The notes under the pieces are model-generated. The model had not been told where the DNA came from and ran no database searches. It saw nothing but the letters and a program-made list of their open reading frames with translations. Of a stretch of 64,000 bases of DNA, positions 43,000 through 54,389 are shown piece by piece. This DNA is from Siphonodentalium dalli. Lineage: Eukaryota > Mollusca > Scaphopoda > Gadilida > Siphonodentaliidae. Position numbers and translations under genes: made by a program. The stretch is taken from assembly GCA_032622095.1 (NCBI GenBank), contig CP136062.1, positions 151,646,875 to 151,710,874 on the forward strand, in the 5' to 3' direction. Positions within the stretch are counted from its first letter, which is position 1, and each line of letters opens with the position of its first letter.

Positions 43000-43483
43000 T
43001 ACCTGGATGTTGATTTTTAGCAGAGGGGTTCAAAAAGAGACATCCAGGTATCAAATCTACATGCACACCATGTTGATAATGATCTTCTCCCAACAACATC
43101 AGCCACACAGCCTCAATTTAATTTTTATTTTCATAGGTTCTCACATTAATTCACACCAATAAGAATAATTCAGTGGCCGACATATGGATCTGGAGTCAGT
43201 GACGTCAAACTTGGTATGCCAGAGCAACATTACAATTGCCCCTGAAGTTTCACATGCCCATATGCCCGTTCTCTTATACCCTGCTGTCGAGGGTGGTGGG
43301 GGACATGGTGATTTGATCATGGCTACTTTGCTAATTAATACCGGATGTTCGGACAAGGTATTATATTTTACCACTTCATTTTTTCATTTGTTGCTCATCA
43401 TGAACAAATAGAGGATCTCCTGTCATTCTCCCATTTATACGTTTTCTATAGCAATAAATAATTATAATGGACCCATGAACTCA
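43000..43483. other. no gene recognised
   Basis: A 75-codon + strand frame at 43184-43411 (MDLESVTSNLVCQSNITIAP...) starts after an in-frame stop with no credible splice acceptor. I do not call it. Confidence 0.35.
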
Positions 43484-44362
43484 TTAAAGGCCCACTTAAT
43501 TTTTGAACCCCCAGATCACATATATAAAATATATGTCATATTATATACCATTTGAAAGAGGAAGCTCCAAAACATTGTGTTATCAACTTAATAAACCGTG
43601 AACATGTTGTTTTTGTTGAGTTACCCACATGTTTTTGTCATATAGATTGTAGTAAAAAGTGCATTATTTTCAATGGAGGGGGAATAATTCTATATCTTAT
43701 AGATATAGTTATTCCCCTTCCATTGAAAATACATCTTTAGTTTGAATTCTGTTGCATTCTGGGAGCCAAAATGGGGGGAATCTTTCTATGATTTCAGCTG
43801 TTTTCTATTTCTCTATGGGCATCTTCTGAGACACAGATGTTTCAAATGGTGATGAATTTTAGAAATTTTAATCATATTTTATGACATAGATTGTTATTAA
43901 AACCGTATATTAAGGCACTATAAACAAAGAAATAATCAGAGACTCGAACATTAACCCTTTACCCAACAAACCGGCCAAAACCGGCCAAATAAAGCTTCAA
44001 CAGCCTAAAATATCTTCGGTCTGTCTCAATAGAACCATACAAATATGGATATCATTGGAACCGGCTCCTTGACCACATTGTGATAGTTACAGTTATGCCC
44101 TGTGCCAATGCATTCTCTTATATATGCGAGTCGACCATAGGTCGCCTCGCATATATAAGAGAATGCATTGGCTTAAAAAACAACTTTTTTTAACACTTTT
44201 TACCATTTTTTCTTACATTCTTTAACAATTTTATAATTTTTAATGTGTTAAGCCAATGCATTCTCTTATATATGCGAGGCGACCTATGGTCGACTCGCAT
44301 ATATAAGAGAATGCATTGGCACAGGGCCCTTCTGTTGGGTAAAGGGTTAAATGGGCCTTTAA
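43484..44362 (+). mobile_element. TTAA-AGGCCCACTTAAT element containing a nested A1 element
   Basis: Left TTAAAGGCCCACTTAATTTT, right 'aaatgggcctttaa' with TTAA on both sides. Homologous to 355-832. Interrupted at its own TTAA by 43951-44350. An internal hairpin lies at about 43670-43730. Confidence 0.75.
43951..44350 (-). mobile_element. family A1 element, complete, nested
   Basis: Ends TTAACCCTTTACCCAACAAA / TCTGTTGGGTAAAGGGTTAA. Two hairpin modules (44103-44173, 44250-44322), and the arm 'caaatatggatatcattgg'. Inverted relative to 29980-30378 and to within a few bases the same. 400 bp. Confidence 0.85.
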
Positions 44363-44426
44363 CAGGAGGTTTTGATTACCAGATATCAAATTTCAAAAGA
44401 GGAAGTATTAACAAATTTTGTGTTTT

Positions 44427-44575
44427 TGTCAGCATTCAGTGTTGTATGCAGGGAGCTTGAGAATGGAAGGTTTTGCTCCAGCATTTAGTGTTGCAGGGAG
44501 CTTGATGATGGAAGATGTTGATCAGAGTTCAGTGTTGCATGGAGTTTTAGGATGGAAGTTGTTGTTGCCCATGGT
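44427..44575 (+). repeat. about 52-bp imperfect tandem repeat, 3 copies
   Basis: Units with 'ttcagtgttg', 'cagggagcttga' or 'catggagtttta' and 'gatggaag'. The open frame across it is not convincing as a gene. Confidence 0.6.
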
Positions 44576-44736
44576 TACCCATAGTTTGTTCTTTCTCATT
44601 ATTGAATATATTCTCCCATTAAATTAGAAAAATATACATCAGGCTCAAAATAAGATGCTGGACATTAGCAGAATGAGTACCTCGCACTTTCACTGTTTAC
44701 ATTCAAGTGATACATATAGAATATGTAGCTAGTGCC

Positions 44737-44868
44737 GTCGCTTAAAGGCCCATTTAATTTTCGAATCACCGATTACTGTTTTTATAGTGACTTGATATAC
44801 GGTTTTAATAACATGCTATGACATAAAATATGATTAAAATACTATAATTCATCACAATTTGGAAGTCT
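44737..44868 (-). mobile_element. TTAA-AGGCCCATTTAAT fragment
   Basis: TTAAAGGCCCATTTAATTTT joined to the reverse complement of the distal part of 355-832 ('atagtgacttgatatacgg', 'aaaatactataattcatcac'); an internally deleted copy. Confidence 0.6.
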
Positions 44869-45134
44869 GAGTCGCAGGTGCCCATAGAATAATAGAAAAT
44901 AGAAAATAATAATTAAAATAAAATATTTTATTTATACATCTCACAAAACTTGCCTTTTTGTGGTGGAAATCTGTCATTTTCCTAAGTTTTTCATTCACTA
45001 GCCTTCCATTTATGAGGTAAAGCAAACAATTAGTATTCATGATGTGGGCAAATCAGAGTGCCGCTTAGAACAAAATAGTTGGTTGCGTTATTGATAATTG
45101 TTCTAAGCTGGCCTTGTTCTAATGGTATATAGAT

Positions 45135-45241
45135 GTCCCCAGAGGGTGAATTTGGTGATGCTAGCTGTGTGGAATAGCATCATTAAATTCACCATCTGGG
45201 GACCTCATTCTGCAAATGTAAGACACACCATATCCAGGCTT
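45135..45241. mobile_element. family E MITE, single-module fragment
   Basis: One palindromic module ('gtccccagagggtgaatttg' ... 'caccatctggggacctcatt') and right end 'accatatccaggctta'. Confidence 0.65.
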
Positions 45242-45680
45242 AGTGGTAAAGTATATAATCCAATATCCAACGCATAGTACACAACTAAAGTCTGGTCTCT
45301 TTCTCATAGTAATACAACAACACTGAGCTGTACATAAAGAAAATATTTATTTTTGTTGTGACAAAAATCATCAAACACAAATAAATTAATGGAAAAGAAG
45401 ATAATTCTCCTTTAGTGCCACCGCAGACGCTGCAATTTTATATCGCAAATGGGGGAAATCGCAGGTGGAGAAAAATGGCAAGCCTGCAGATGCTGTGGTG
45501 CTGCAATGTTAGACCCTTCTACTAGATGAAGTTCTGTATATGTCTCTAAAAAAGGCATTGGGTTGTATTTCATTCTCCTCATTAATTATGCAATTATTTA
45601 AATATGGTCTCTATATCAAGACTAAACTAAACTAAACACTAGGTTATTTTTGTATAACTTGCAATTTGAACTTCCAGATA
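45242..45680. other. no feature recognised
   Basis: AT-rich with a more GC-rich patch near 45420-45510. No coding frame. Confidence 0.4.
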
Positions 45681-46202
45681 CAAGCCTGAATTTAGTGCGT
45701 CTGACATTTGCAGAATGAGGTGCCCAGAGGGTGAATTTAGTGATGCTACCCTGTGGGTTAGCATTAGATCATGTCACGAATCTCTACTCTGGCTGACGCC
45801 CAAAGTAGGGATTCATGGCATGATCTAGGTTAGCATAACCAAATTCACCCTCTGTGGACCTCATTCTGCTTAAGCCTCTTCTTCTGGAAGTACATGTATC
45901 TGTAGTCTCAAATTAACATTGGTTTTAGTTACTTTTTCCCTTCTGTTCAGTTTCTATATCCCTCTAATTTGCAGAAGATAAAATGCAAGATCGAGGTGAC
46001 TAATGGGTGAACATACATCACCAACTTCAACTGGGGAACTTCAATCTGATCTTAGGTCTCCCATAGAAGTTTAGACCTAAGTAGATTGAGGTCTCCAGAG
46101 AGTGAATTTGGTGATGCTAGCCTGCTATGCGGGATAGCGTCACTAAATTCACCCTCTGGGGACCTCATTCTGCAAATGTCAGACACACTAAATTCAGGCT
46201 TG
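45681..46202. mobile_element. family E MITE, complete, with nested 64-bp element
   Basis: Ends CAAGCCTGAATTTAGTGCG / CACTAAATTCAGGCTTG. The flanks TTCCAGATA and TTCCAGAAA are a near match, as expected for an old target duplication. The first module is interrupted at 45765-45828. Confidence 0.8.
45765..45828. mobile_element. 64-bp hairpin element with 8-bp TSD, nested in a family E copy
   Basis: Flanked by GTTAGCAT on both sides (45757-45764, 45829-45836). Arms 'tagatcatgtcacgaatctc' and 'gggattcatggcatgatcta', loop 'tctggctgacgccca'. The undisturbed form of this site occurs in other E copies ('gggctagcatcac'). Confidence 0.75.
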
Positions 46203-46817
46203 TTCCAGAAAAATAAATTATATATATATATCTATTTTTTTTGTACCTGTCAATTTCTGCACCGCGTTCCCAAATGTAAGCAATTGCGGTGGCTGGGACC
46301 ATGGCCCTATTCTCTCAGACAGAAACATTATATAAACACTCCCCTTCCTGCCTCAACTCAATTAAAAGTGTCTCCTTTGAAGAAGTCCAATGGTTTGAAT
46401 TTGTTGTTGTGTTGCCAAGGACACGGCACAATTTTCCTGGTAAAACTCTAACATTGCTTGATCTGTTCGATATGTTATGTTATGGATGTGATTCTGTCGT
46501 GAGCATGCACAGTGGGTGCTCTACCAGTGATCTCCACATGTGATTTAAAATCGCAGCATCTGCTGTCGCATTTAGGCAAATTTTATGTTCAATACAGATC
46601 CAACTGGTTATTTTAACAATTTAGAAATGGACAAGCTGGAACCAAGATTAGCTTGCAGCTATAACTTTCTTTAGGATTTCAACAACATGCGACTTGAAAG
46701 AGAAGAATTTATAAGGATGGTGAACTATTATGAAGGAGTAGCTCATTGATGTATCTCTTCAAGACTGAAACTTTTTGGGGGGATTTTGGAATGAATATTG
46801 TATCTCAGAGATCAGAA
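46203..46817. other. no gene recognised
   Basis: The 46230-46540 part is less AT-rich, and open frames cross it, but they start inside the MITE and show no domain. Confidence 0.35.
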
Positions 46818-47072
46818 TTAACCCTTTTATGATGGGAGACGCCCTGCTGCAGCATTTAAGATCCTGTGCCAGTGCATTTTTTTTTTTATTCGAGTTTCCC
46901 CATAGGTCACCTCACATATATAAGATAATGCACTGGCTTACAAGGTAAAGGTAAATATTGTTAGGCCAATGTATTCTCTTATATATTAGAGGCTCCCTAT
47001 GGGAGACTCACATATTTAAGAGAATGCATTGCCACAGGTTTTCGCAAAATTTGAGGAAGGTTCGTAAACCAT
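46818..47072 (+). mobile_element. family A2 TTAA element, decayed right end
   Basis: TTAACCCTTTTATGATGGGA, 'cctgctgcagcatttaagat', two degraded hairpin modules, ending near 'gccacaggttttcgcaaa'. Confidence 0.65.
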
Positions 47073-47245
47073 CTAATTAAATTGGTATCATATTATCTTA
47101 AAATGCTTGACAGTAAAAGTAAGAGAAATACCATGTCTTTCTCAAATGACAAGTTACATGAGAGGTTCGTTTCGTTGGATTCATGTTTCAAAGTGCAACA
47201 CGATATAGGCAAACATATAAAATAGCTTGATTCTCATCCTCGCCT

Positions 47246-47549
47246 GGTCTCCTTTATTTTGTATGATGAGCCTGGTCTCCTTTATTTTGTATGATGAGCC
47301 TGGTCTCCTTTATTTTGTATGATGAGCCTGGTCTCCTTTATTTTGTATGATGAGCCTGGTCTCCTTTATTTTGTATGATGAGCCAGGTCTCCTTTATTTT
47401 GTATGATGAGCCTGGTCTCCTTTATTTTGTATGATGAGCCTGGTCTCCTTTATTTTGTATGATGAGCCTGGTCTCCTTTATTTTGTATGATGAGCCTGGT
47501 CTCCTTTATTTTGTATGATGAGCCTGGTCTCCTTTATTTTGTATGATGA
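47246..47549. repeat. 28-bp tandem array, 11 units, nearly identical
   Basis: Unit 'ggtctcctttattttgtatg' + 'atgagcct'. Spacing is exactly 28 bp. Only one substitution is visible (agccaggt at about 47383). The last unit is cut at 24 bp. Confidence 0.95.
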
Positions 47550-47779
47550 TAAGTTTTCTTTTCCTGATGCCTTGGTTGTTGAATTACATTGCAATTACTC
47601 ATTAATAACTCAAATATAATCCAATTTAGCATTTCTTCACACACGGTACGATATCAAGTAGCATACTGTTTCAATTTCCATAGCTAGCCATCATTATTTG
47701 AGTTCGCAAAATAAAATTGACAGGCCCGCCCCAATTTTAAACTAAAGCATCGCTAGGCAGTGGCAAAATACACCTGTGG

Positions 47780-48004
47780 TAATTTCAACAAAGAGCCATA
47801 ATTCTGGTAAAAATTGGCGACGGAACCCAAATTCGAACTTGACCTGTATTTGGGCTAGTAAACTCACACACCAAAATTCATTTCATTCAGTTCAGACTTA
47901 CTAAAGTTATCATCCGGAAACGAAAATAGAGAAATTGTGACAACTCAATGGACAGACAGACCAAAAACATAATACGTCCCGTTGTTTTCTTCAAAAAGGG
48001 CCTA
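47780..48004 (-). mobile_element. copy related to 19719-20653, with end
   Basis: Contains 'cataattctggtaaaaattg', 'ggaacccaaattcgaacttg', 'aaagttatcatccgg' and ends 'aatacgtcccgttgttttc', the complement of the start of the 19719 element. Confidence 0.6.
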
Positions 48005-48050
48005 TAAAAAATGTTGGATGAGAATCAAATAATTTATTTATGCGGCCTTA

Positions 48051-48861
48051 GGCCTGTTTTATATGTCGAGCCAGACACGGGTCGCGCCAGCCTAATTAGT
48101 GTGAAAATGACAAAGTCCAAGATAGCGCGACTGGAGTACGACGTATAAAACCAACTGGCGCGTCAGAATTTCTCTGGCACGACCCGACGTGCTACACGTC
48201 TGGTACCGACATGCTACTCGTCTGGGGCTCGACGCTGTTTTATACGATGTGCTAAACACGGGTCGCGCTAAGATGATTCGGGGAAAACCATTCCCCATTT
48301 AGCACCCCTTTTGCGGAGAGCATGCGCAATTTGAAGTTTTTGGCATCATTAAGTTATCTCTTGAGTTATCCTAGCGTGACCCATGTCTGTCACGTCATAT
48401 AAAACAGCGTCGAGCCACAGACGTGCTAACTCTTGGCCGTTGTAAATATGCATTGAGGGCAATTGTACGGTACTACGGGGACATGCATGTATCGACTGAC
48501 AAAGGACGTTTCGCGAAAGTTGGGAATAAATATATTGCAGAGATATATATATTCGAAGGTTCAAGGGAAATGAATGACAAGATCCCGATTTTGAAACCAA
48601 CAAAGCGTACATTATGGGAGTCATGCACTGTATAGAGGGCCAGTTTATAGTGCATTGTCAGAGTACAATATTGCGGAAATGATTATAGCAGATGGCATTT
48701 TGTATCAGAAATGCTAAAATTGTTCGAAATATACGATTACAGCACGTGCCAGCTGGCTCGACGTATAAATCAAACAAACTTAACACGAGCCAGAGACACG
48801 CCAATGTCGAGCCAGGGGAAGATAGCGCGACACGTGTTTGGCAAGACGTATAAAACAGGCC
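48051..48861. mobile_element. Harbinger-like MITE with TTA duplication, second copy
   Basis: Ends GGCCTGTTTTATATGTCGAG / 'gacgtataaaacaggcc', TTA on both sides (48048-48050, 48862-48864). The interior repeats 'gagccag', 'cgggtcgcgc' and 'cgtgcta', so it differs from 18133-18738 except at the ends. A 70-codon frame (48423-48635) is probably chance. Confidence 0.75.
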
Positions 48862-48945
48862 TTAATTATCCAAAGCACCAAAAGTGATATGAGTAAAATA
48901 GACGAGATTCTTATCAGGAGTAACTCCTTGAAGCTGAGGTGAGAG

Positions 48946-49557
48946 CAGTCTGATTAAAACCAGACTCGAACCAGCTTCGCGGTACCAAGTCTGAAGAAAA
49001 TGGATAGGTATTCCATTACCAGCAGTAAGCATTACACAATATATTTTCTGTCACATTGGTAATTTCAAAATTAGAGATTATGACAACTAATTAAAGTGAT
49101 ATGAAACACTCCTGTGGGGTGATCAAATAGAAATGGAGAATAATCTTGCTCAAAGTTGTTATCTTTACGAATATTAATCCAAATTGACAACACACAACAT
49201 TGTCGACAGTTGCGTCCCGAATCGAGATGTAAATATTTATAAATGAGTGTAGTTCAAACAATGATTTCTATGAAGTGGTATGGTCGATATGTTTGAAATT
49301 TTTGGCACTGTTAGTAGAATGCTACATTCCCCATGTTGGCATAGCGCCTGTGTACTAACTCGACCAAGTCCTTAATATGCAAGGAGAATAGAAGTATGTA
49401 TTTCCAAGAATCTCAACAGTTAACACCAGGATATAAAGATTATTCGTTAATCTGTTTGTGCGCTATTACATCATACTGCGATGGTAATGGGACACAGGGC
49501 TAAATTCGTCTGACTCTGTTCTGTGAAGCTGGTTCGAGTCTCGTTTTATTCAGACTG
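48946..49557. mobile_element. Mutator-like MITE with 9-bp TSD
   Basis: Flanked by AGGTGAGAG on both sides (48937-48945, 49558-49566). Ends CAGTCTGATTAAAACCAGAC / GTCTCGTTTTATTCAGACTG, and the inverted repeat extends to about 34 bp ('tcgaaccagcttc'). 612 bp. A related inverted copy is at 61170-61527. A 9-bp duplication is typical of Mutator-like elements; no transposase is present. Confidence 0.75.
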
Positions 49558-49742
49558 AGGTGAGAGCAACATTTAAAGCTGCAAAAAAGCATTTTTAGTG
49601 AGACAATTAACAGAAGCAATGCATTAGTACATAATTAACTTGGAAGGTAATTAGTTAAAGAATACTTTACAAATGTATCTTACAAATTTGTGATAATGAA
49701 AGTAGAACATTGTTAAAATAAAACTATCAGAATAAAATTAAA

Positions 49743-49892
49743 CAAGCCTTGTAGTAGTGTGTTTGTCATTGCCAGAATGAGGTTCCTAGAGGGTAAATTT
49801 AGTGATGCTAGCCCATCATGCAGAATAGCGTCACTAAATTCACCCTCTGGGGACCTCATTCTGCAATGACAGACACACTATTTCAAAGCTTG
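49743..49892. mobile_element. family E MITE, short single-module form with 8-bp TSD
   Basis: Flanked by AAATTAAA on both sides (49735-49742, 49893-49900). Ends CAAGCCTTGTAGTAGTGTG / CACACTATTTCAAAGCTTG. Only one palindromic module, 150 bp. Confidence 0.85.
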
Positions 49893-50420
49893 AAATTAAA
49901 CATGGAGAAAATTCATGGCAAAATTTATGGCAAAGTTGATGTAAATGTATATATCAAATTATTCAATAACAGTTTAACAGTTGTATTCCTACATATATTC
50001 CCACTGCCCCTGTGTCTACTGGACTGAATGTTAATGATTGTGACGCTGGATAATGCATGTGACAGTTGAGTGAGTGAACTGTGTATGACCATGTATAGTG
50101 TGTAGTTGACTTAGAGTTGAAATATGCTTTGATAGAGGAAAGTTTGCATTCCAATACCTTCGATCTTCTCCCTTTCATTCGATATTCCCGACAATACCAG
50201 CATCACTAAAATTCTAAATGAGAAGGACGTAATTAGTAAGATTTTTAAATCGTCAGATTTATATTTAAGTGGATAAAATGACAATTCAAAATTTACAATA
50301 CAGGCATGCTACATTGATTGTAATAAAGATTAGAAAATTATTTAGATAATATAAAGTCATCTGATCTATCCACTCCACAAAAGATGTGTTTTGACCCTGC
50401 ATATCAAGGTATACACAGAC
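49893..50420. other. no feature recognised
   Basis: AT-rich, no coding frame or repeats recognised. Confidence 0.4.
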
Positions 50421-50428
50421 ACAATTTT

Positions 50429-51170
50429 TAAGGCTTCACGATTCCCGGATTTTAATACAGACCACGATACTTAAAATTATATCACGATATGACTAGATAT
50501 CATCACCAATAAAGTTGGGTAGAACTGTAAGAGGATGATACTTGTAACAAGTAGAACAATTTATAGAATTATTGATGTTATATTCTTGGCAATATATTGC
50601 ATTCATTTGCTGATGATAATTATGAACAAATGTTGCTTTGACAGGTAATATAAAATAAATAGTTAATATAAATTGTCCTGAGCTTCATTGTTTATACGAC
50701 GAAGTCGTATACATGTATTTATAAGTGCCTGACATCATCAGGAATTCCCTTATAACATTAAAAGTCAATAACAGTCGCTTATGTAAATAATAGCAACAAA
50801 CTCATGTCATTGTCCAGATTATACAAACAGCACACATTTTTATAATGTAGATAAACCTATATAAACGCAAATTGCCCATTGTGGGAGGCATGCCTACTTG
50901 ATTGTCTGCAGTGTGTTGACAAACGCTTAGGAAGCAGTGAGAGTAAATTAATTTTCACTCAACACTAAACTGAATCCATTAGCCATGGCCTTTGTCTCAG
51001 TGTCAGAGGTGTTTAGGGTAATTAAATCTGGACACTGATAGTGATATCGTCGATATCAATATCCACACCACCGGCAATGATATACCGACCATTTACATAA
51101 AGTGAAACCGACTATACGGTGTAAAATAAAGTCGTGATATGACTAAATACCGAAATACCATGAAGCCCTG
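50429..51170. mobile_element. hAT-like element with GGGCTTCA ends and 8-bp TSD
   Basis: Flanked by ACAATTTT on both sides (50421-50428, 51171-51178). Ends 'taaggcttcacg' / 'catgaagccctg'. Subterminal 'ttatatcacgatatgacta' and its complement. 742 bp. A half copy is at 58450-58545. Confidence 0.75.
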
Positions 51171-51643
51171 ACAATTTTGAGGTTAAAGGAAGGAAATAAT
51201 TCTACCCATGTCAAGAAGAAATTTCAGAAGAATTTGAGCCCTGATATGATTTCTTTGAAATATTGTTCAATAAGAATGATTCTATCTTGAAGGATGCACA
51301 ATATTTATGGTGTAGGAATACAATGCCAGTGAACATGCCATTTACATACACGGTGGGTTATATTAAATGAGGCATGCTGGGTTGTACAATGTCAAACCAG
51401 AACAATTCATATATATAAAGTTAATGAATGGATGATTGATGTCATAGGTCTATAAGAGGCGATACTGATGTCTAACCTTAAAGCTGCAGAAAATGTTTGT
51501 AACATAAAATCTTTACGATATATTATATATTATTGGTAAAATCATTCAAATCCACTCACATAAATTGAATCCATCCATGCTAAAGAAAACAAGACATGCG
51601 ATATCTATGAATTTCTGTCTTCACACAAAATTTTCTGAATTTC
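51171..51643. other. no feature recognised
   Basis: AT-rich, no coding signal. Confidence 0.4.
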
Positions 51644-52230
51644 ATGAGAAGCCAAATTGACACTTAATATATAATTGAGCTTATGTGCAATAAGGAGTCT
51701 CTAATTGAGATTAAGTGCAATAAGAATATTCCTTATTGTGCTTAAGCATAATTAAATTTTACTTGTTGCGCTTAAGCACAATTAGATATTCCTTATTGTG
51801 CTTAAATAAGCACAATAAGATCTTTCCTAATTGCACTTAAGCATAATTAGATATTCCCTTATTGCGCTAAATCACAATTAGGGATATCTTATTGCACTTA
51901 AGCGCAATAATTAAAGCATAACAAGGAAAATTTATTTGCACTTAAGCACAATATGATATCCTTAATTGCACTTAAGCACAATAAGAGAAGATATAATTGT
52001 GCTTAAGTGCAATAAGGGAAAATCTTATTGCATTAAGTGTAATAATGAATATCTAATTGCTCTTAAGCACAATAAGGAATATCTAATTGCACTTAAGCAC
52101 AATAAGGAATATTTAATAATGCTTAAGCGCAATTAGGAAAATTCTTATTGCGCTTAAGCACAATTAGATTAGAGATTCCTTATTGCGCTTAAGCTCAATT
52201 ATTTATTAAATGTCAATTTGGCTTCCCATA
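51644..52230. mobile_element. family F element built of TTGTGCTTAAGCACAA-type palindromes
   Basis: Ends 'gagaagccaaattgaca' / 'tgtcaatttggcttccca', homologous to the ends of 7922-9622. Between them lie about 20 short palindromes (TGCGCTTAAGCACAAT, TGTGCTTAAGTGCAAT and similar) separated by 'aaggaatatct' spacers. No coding capacity. Confidence 0.8.
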
Positions 52231-52384
52231 CAATGTTAGTAGCATCACAGAAATTGTGACACTTTCTGTTATTATTAATTTAAAAAAGCTAAATTCTTGA
52301 ATACCCTTTGTTTCTTGATGTGATTACACTGTATAAATGAGATGAAATGGAAACACAAACATATGGACAGTTTACATGAGTTTG

Positions 52385-52977
52385 TTAAATAAAGGCACAG
52401 ATGGCCTTCATGGTGGGTATTGCTGTTCAAATAATCACATCCGTTAAAACCATCACAAATAGAAAGAATATTAAAATATAGACATGTTTTGTTCTTATAC
52501 CAATCATAAATATCGTGTAAATAGTATGTTATTGTCAAGTTCGAAAGCTGTGTTATGTAAATAAAAGCCAGATTATGTTACAGTAGAGTATATAAAGAGT
52601 ATGCGATAAGCAAAGCACTCAACACTGGAGAGGCCCAACAAAGTGAACTTTGGGTAAAATTGCCACTAAGTTGTTTACAACATACTGTTATAAAGCTTGT
52701 TAATCCCAGTCACCACTGTGTTGAGTGTTTTGCTTATAGCTCACTCTTTATTTACTGTATATAAACAAACGCTCGACTCACACAAAGTGTTTTGCTTATA
52801 ATTCACTCTTTATGTACTGTATATAAATGCTCGACTCACACAAAGTGTTTTGTGAATAATATTGCATTCATACTATCATTATACTATACTATTAGTATAT
52901 TCTTGAAGAAATTTTCATAATTTTGTAACTGTAATTTCTAAATTATAACCTGTAACAAAAGCTATCCATGCCTTTAA
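52385..52977 (+). mobile_element. family K element, near-complete copy
   Basis: Left 'ttaaataaaggcacagatgg', right 'ctatccatgcctttaa'. It has the conserved interior of family K and is uninterrupted at the site where the 17.7-kb copy carries the Harbinger-like insertion. Confidence 0.65.
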
Positions 52978-53047
52978 AGTCGTTAATACTGTGTAATCAC
53001 ATCAAGTTAGCAAATAATTCTCCATAATTACCTCTCAATTTCTCATG

Positions 53048-53309
53048 TTAACCATTTCATGATTGAAGCTGTGCTGGTTCAGCATTAAAAATCCTGTGCC
53101 ACATTATTCACTAATGTATGTGAGTCTCTCATAGTGAGCCTCGCATATATAAGAGAATGCAATGGCTTACAAGGTCAATGTAAATACTGTTAGGCCAATG
53201 TATTCTCTAATAAATGTGAGGCTCTCTATGGGAGACTCGCATATATAAAAAATGCATTGGCATAGGATTTAAACATAATTTCACGAAGCTCCAGTCATGC
53301 AATGGTTAA
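53048..53309 (+). mobile_element. family A2 TTAA element, complete
   Basis: Left TTAACCATTTCATGATTGAA, right 'agtcatgcaatggttaa'. Two hairpin modules, 262 bp. Confidence 0.75.
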
Positions 53310-53470
53310 GGAGGCCCAATCCGATTTGATATTAAATAGTCAAAATTCCCTGAGACATTTTCTGCTTACCAGGTGTATAAAAAAAATGAAAATTAATTGC
53401 AATCAATTACGAATTCAAAACATACAGAAAACATGGAAATCAGACAAGAACAATATGATGAGACATATGT

Positions 53471-53773
53471 AAGCCTGCAAATAGTGTGTCTGTCATTAGC
53501 AGAATGAGGTCCCCAGCATCACCATATTCACCTTCTGGGGACCTCATTCTGCTTAGGCATTGTCTTCTGGAAAGTACGAAAGTATCTATAGTCTCAAATT
53601 AACATTATTTTTAGTTACTTTTTCACTTCTGGGAAGTTTCTATATCCCCTAATTTGCAGAAGATAAAATGCATAATCGAGGTTCCCAGGGGGTGAATTTG
53701 GTTATGCTAGCATCACTAAGTTCACCCACTGGGGATCTCATTCTGCAAATGACAGACACACTATTTGCAGGCA
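53471..53773. mobile_element. family E MITE, both modules shortened
   Basis: Ends 'aagcctgcaaatagtgtgtc' / 'gacacactatttgcaggc'. The modules lack the usual loop ('ccccagcatcaccatattca'), and the spacer is intact. No clear TSD. Confidence 0.7.
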
Positions 53774-54389
53774 TAATTTAGGAACATTTAACAATTGATA
53801 ACTGAGCATCAAAAGCTCTGTCGATTGCTCTCATAGGCTCAGTTACCATTATTATCTGCTATAGAAGTTTTATAGTCTCAAATCAGATTGGCATCTGATA
53901 TTGAACACTAAGTCTTGATTCTGGCATGAAAATATAATTTTACTGGCCATGCTTTTCTAATTCATAACATATTGTTGGAATTTTAGTCATGCAGGTGTAT
54001 CCGACATAATATACAACACTCTAGACCCGGATTAATATAACACAATATAACCCCAGTGCGGGGTGTGGTATAGCACACTTTCGGCATTCCATAACATTTA
54101 TATCTGTTAGATGCATTCATATATACATGGCAATCATTTTGAATAAGACAAGCATGCGCTCACACAAACAAAACTGAAAGAAACAGCCACTGTCTGATCC
54201 CAGGCAGAATTTCTTATATTCAAAAAAGACTAATACAGTAATACCCTAAATAATCGACTTAACCCTTTCAGTGCCAGGGACCGATCTCATCGGCCCTAAT
54301 TTACGGTCTGTAAAATCGGCCCTAAAAAAATGTTTAAAAAAAATTATGATTTTTTTTTTTTTTGGGGGTTGAATTTTTTTTGGGTATGC

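Noticed and set aside
43184-43411. 75-codon + strand frame MDLESVTSNLVCQ...
   Set aside because: Preceded by an in-frame stop, no acceptor that fits, no recognised domain; not enough to call an exon.
47246-47549. CRISPR-like regular repeat (28 bp)
   Set aside because: Units are directly head to tail with no unique spacers, and the setting is eukaryotic; it is a minisatellite.
48423-48635. 70-codon frame inside the second Harbinger-like element as a transposase remnant
   Set aside because: Too short, no DDE-type motif, and not shared with the other copy.
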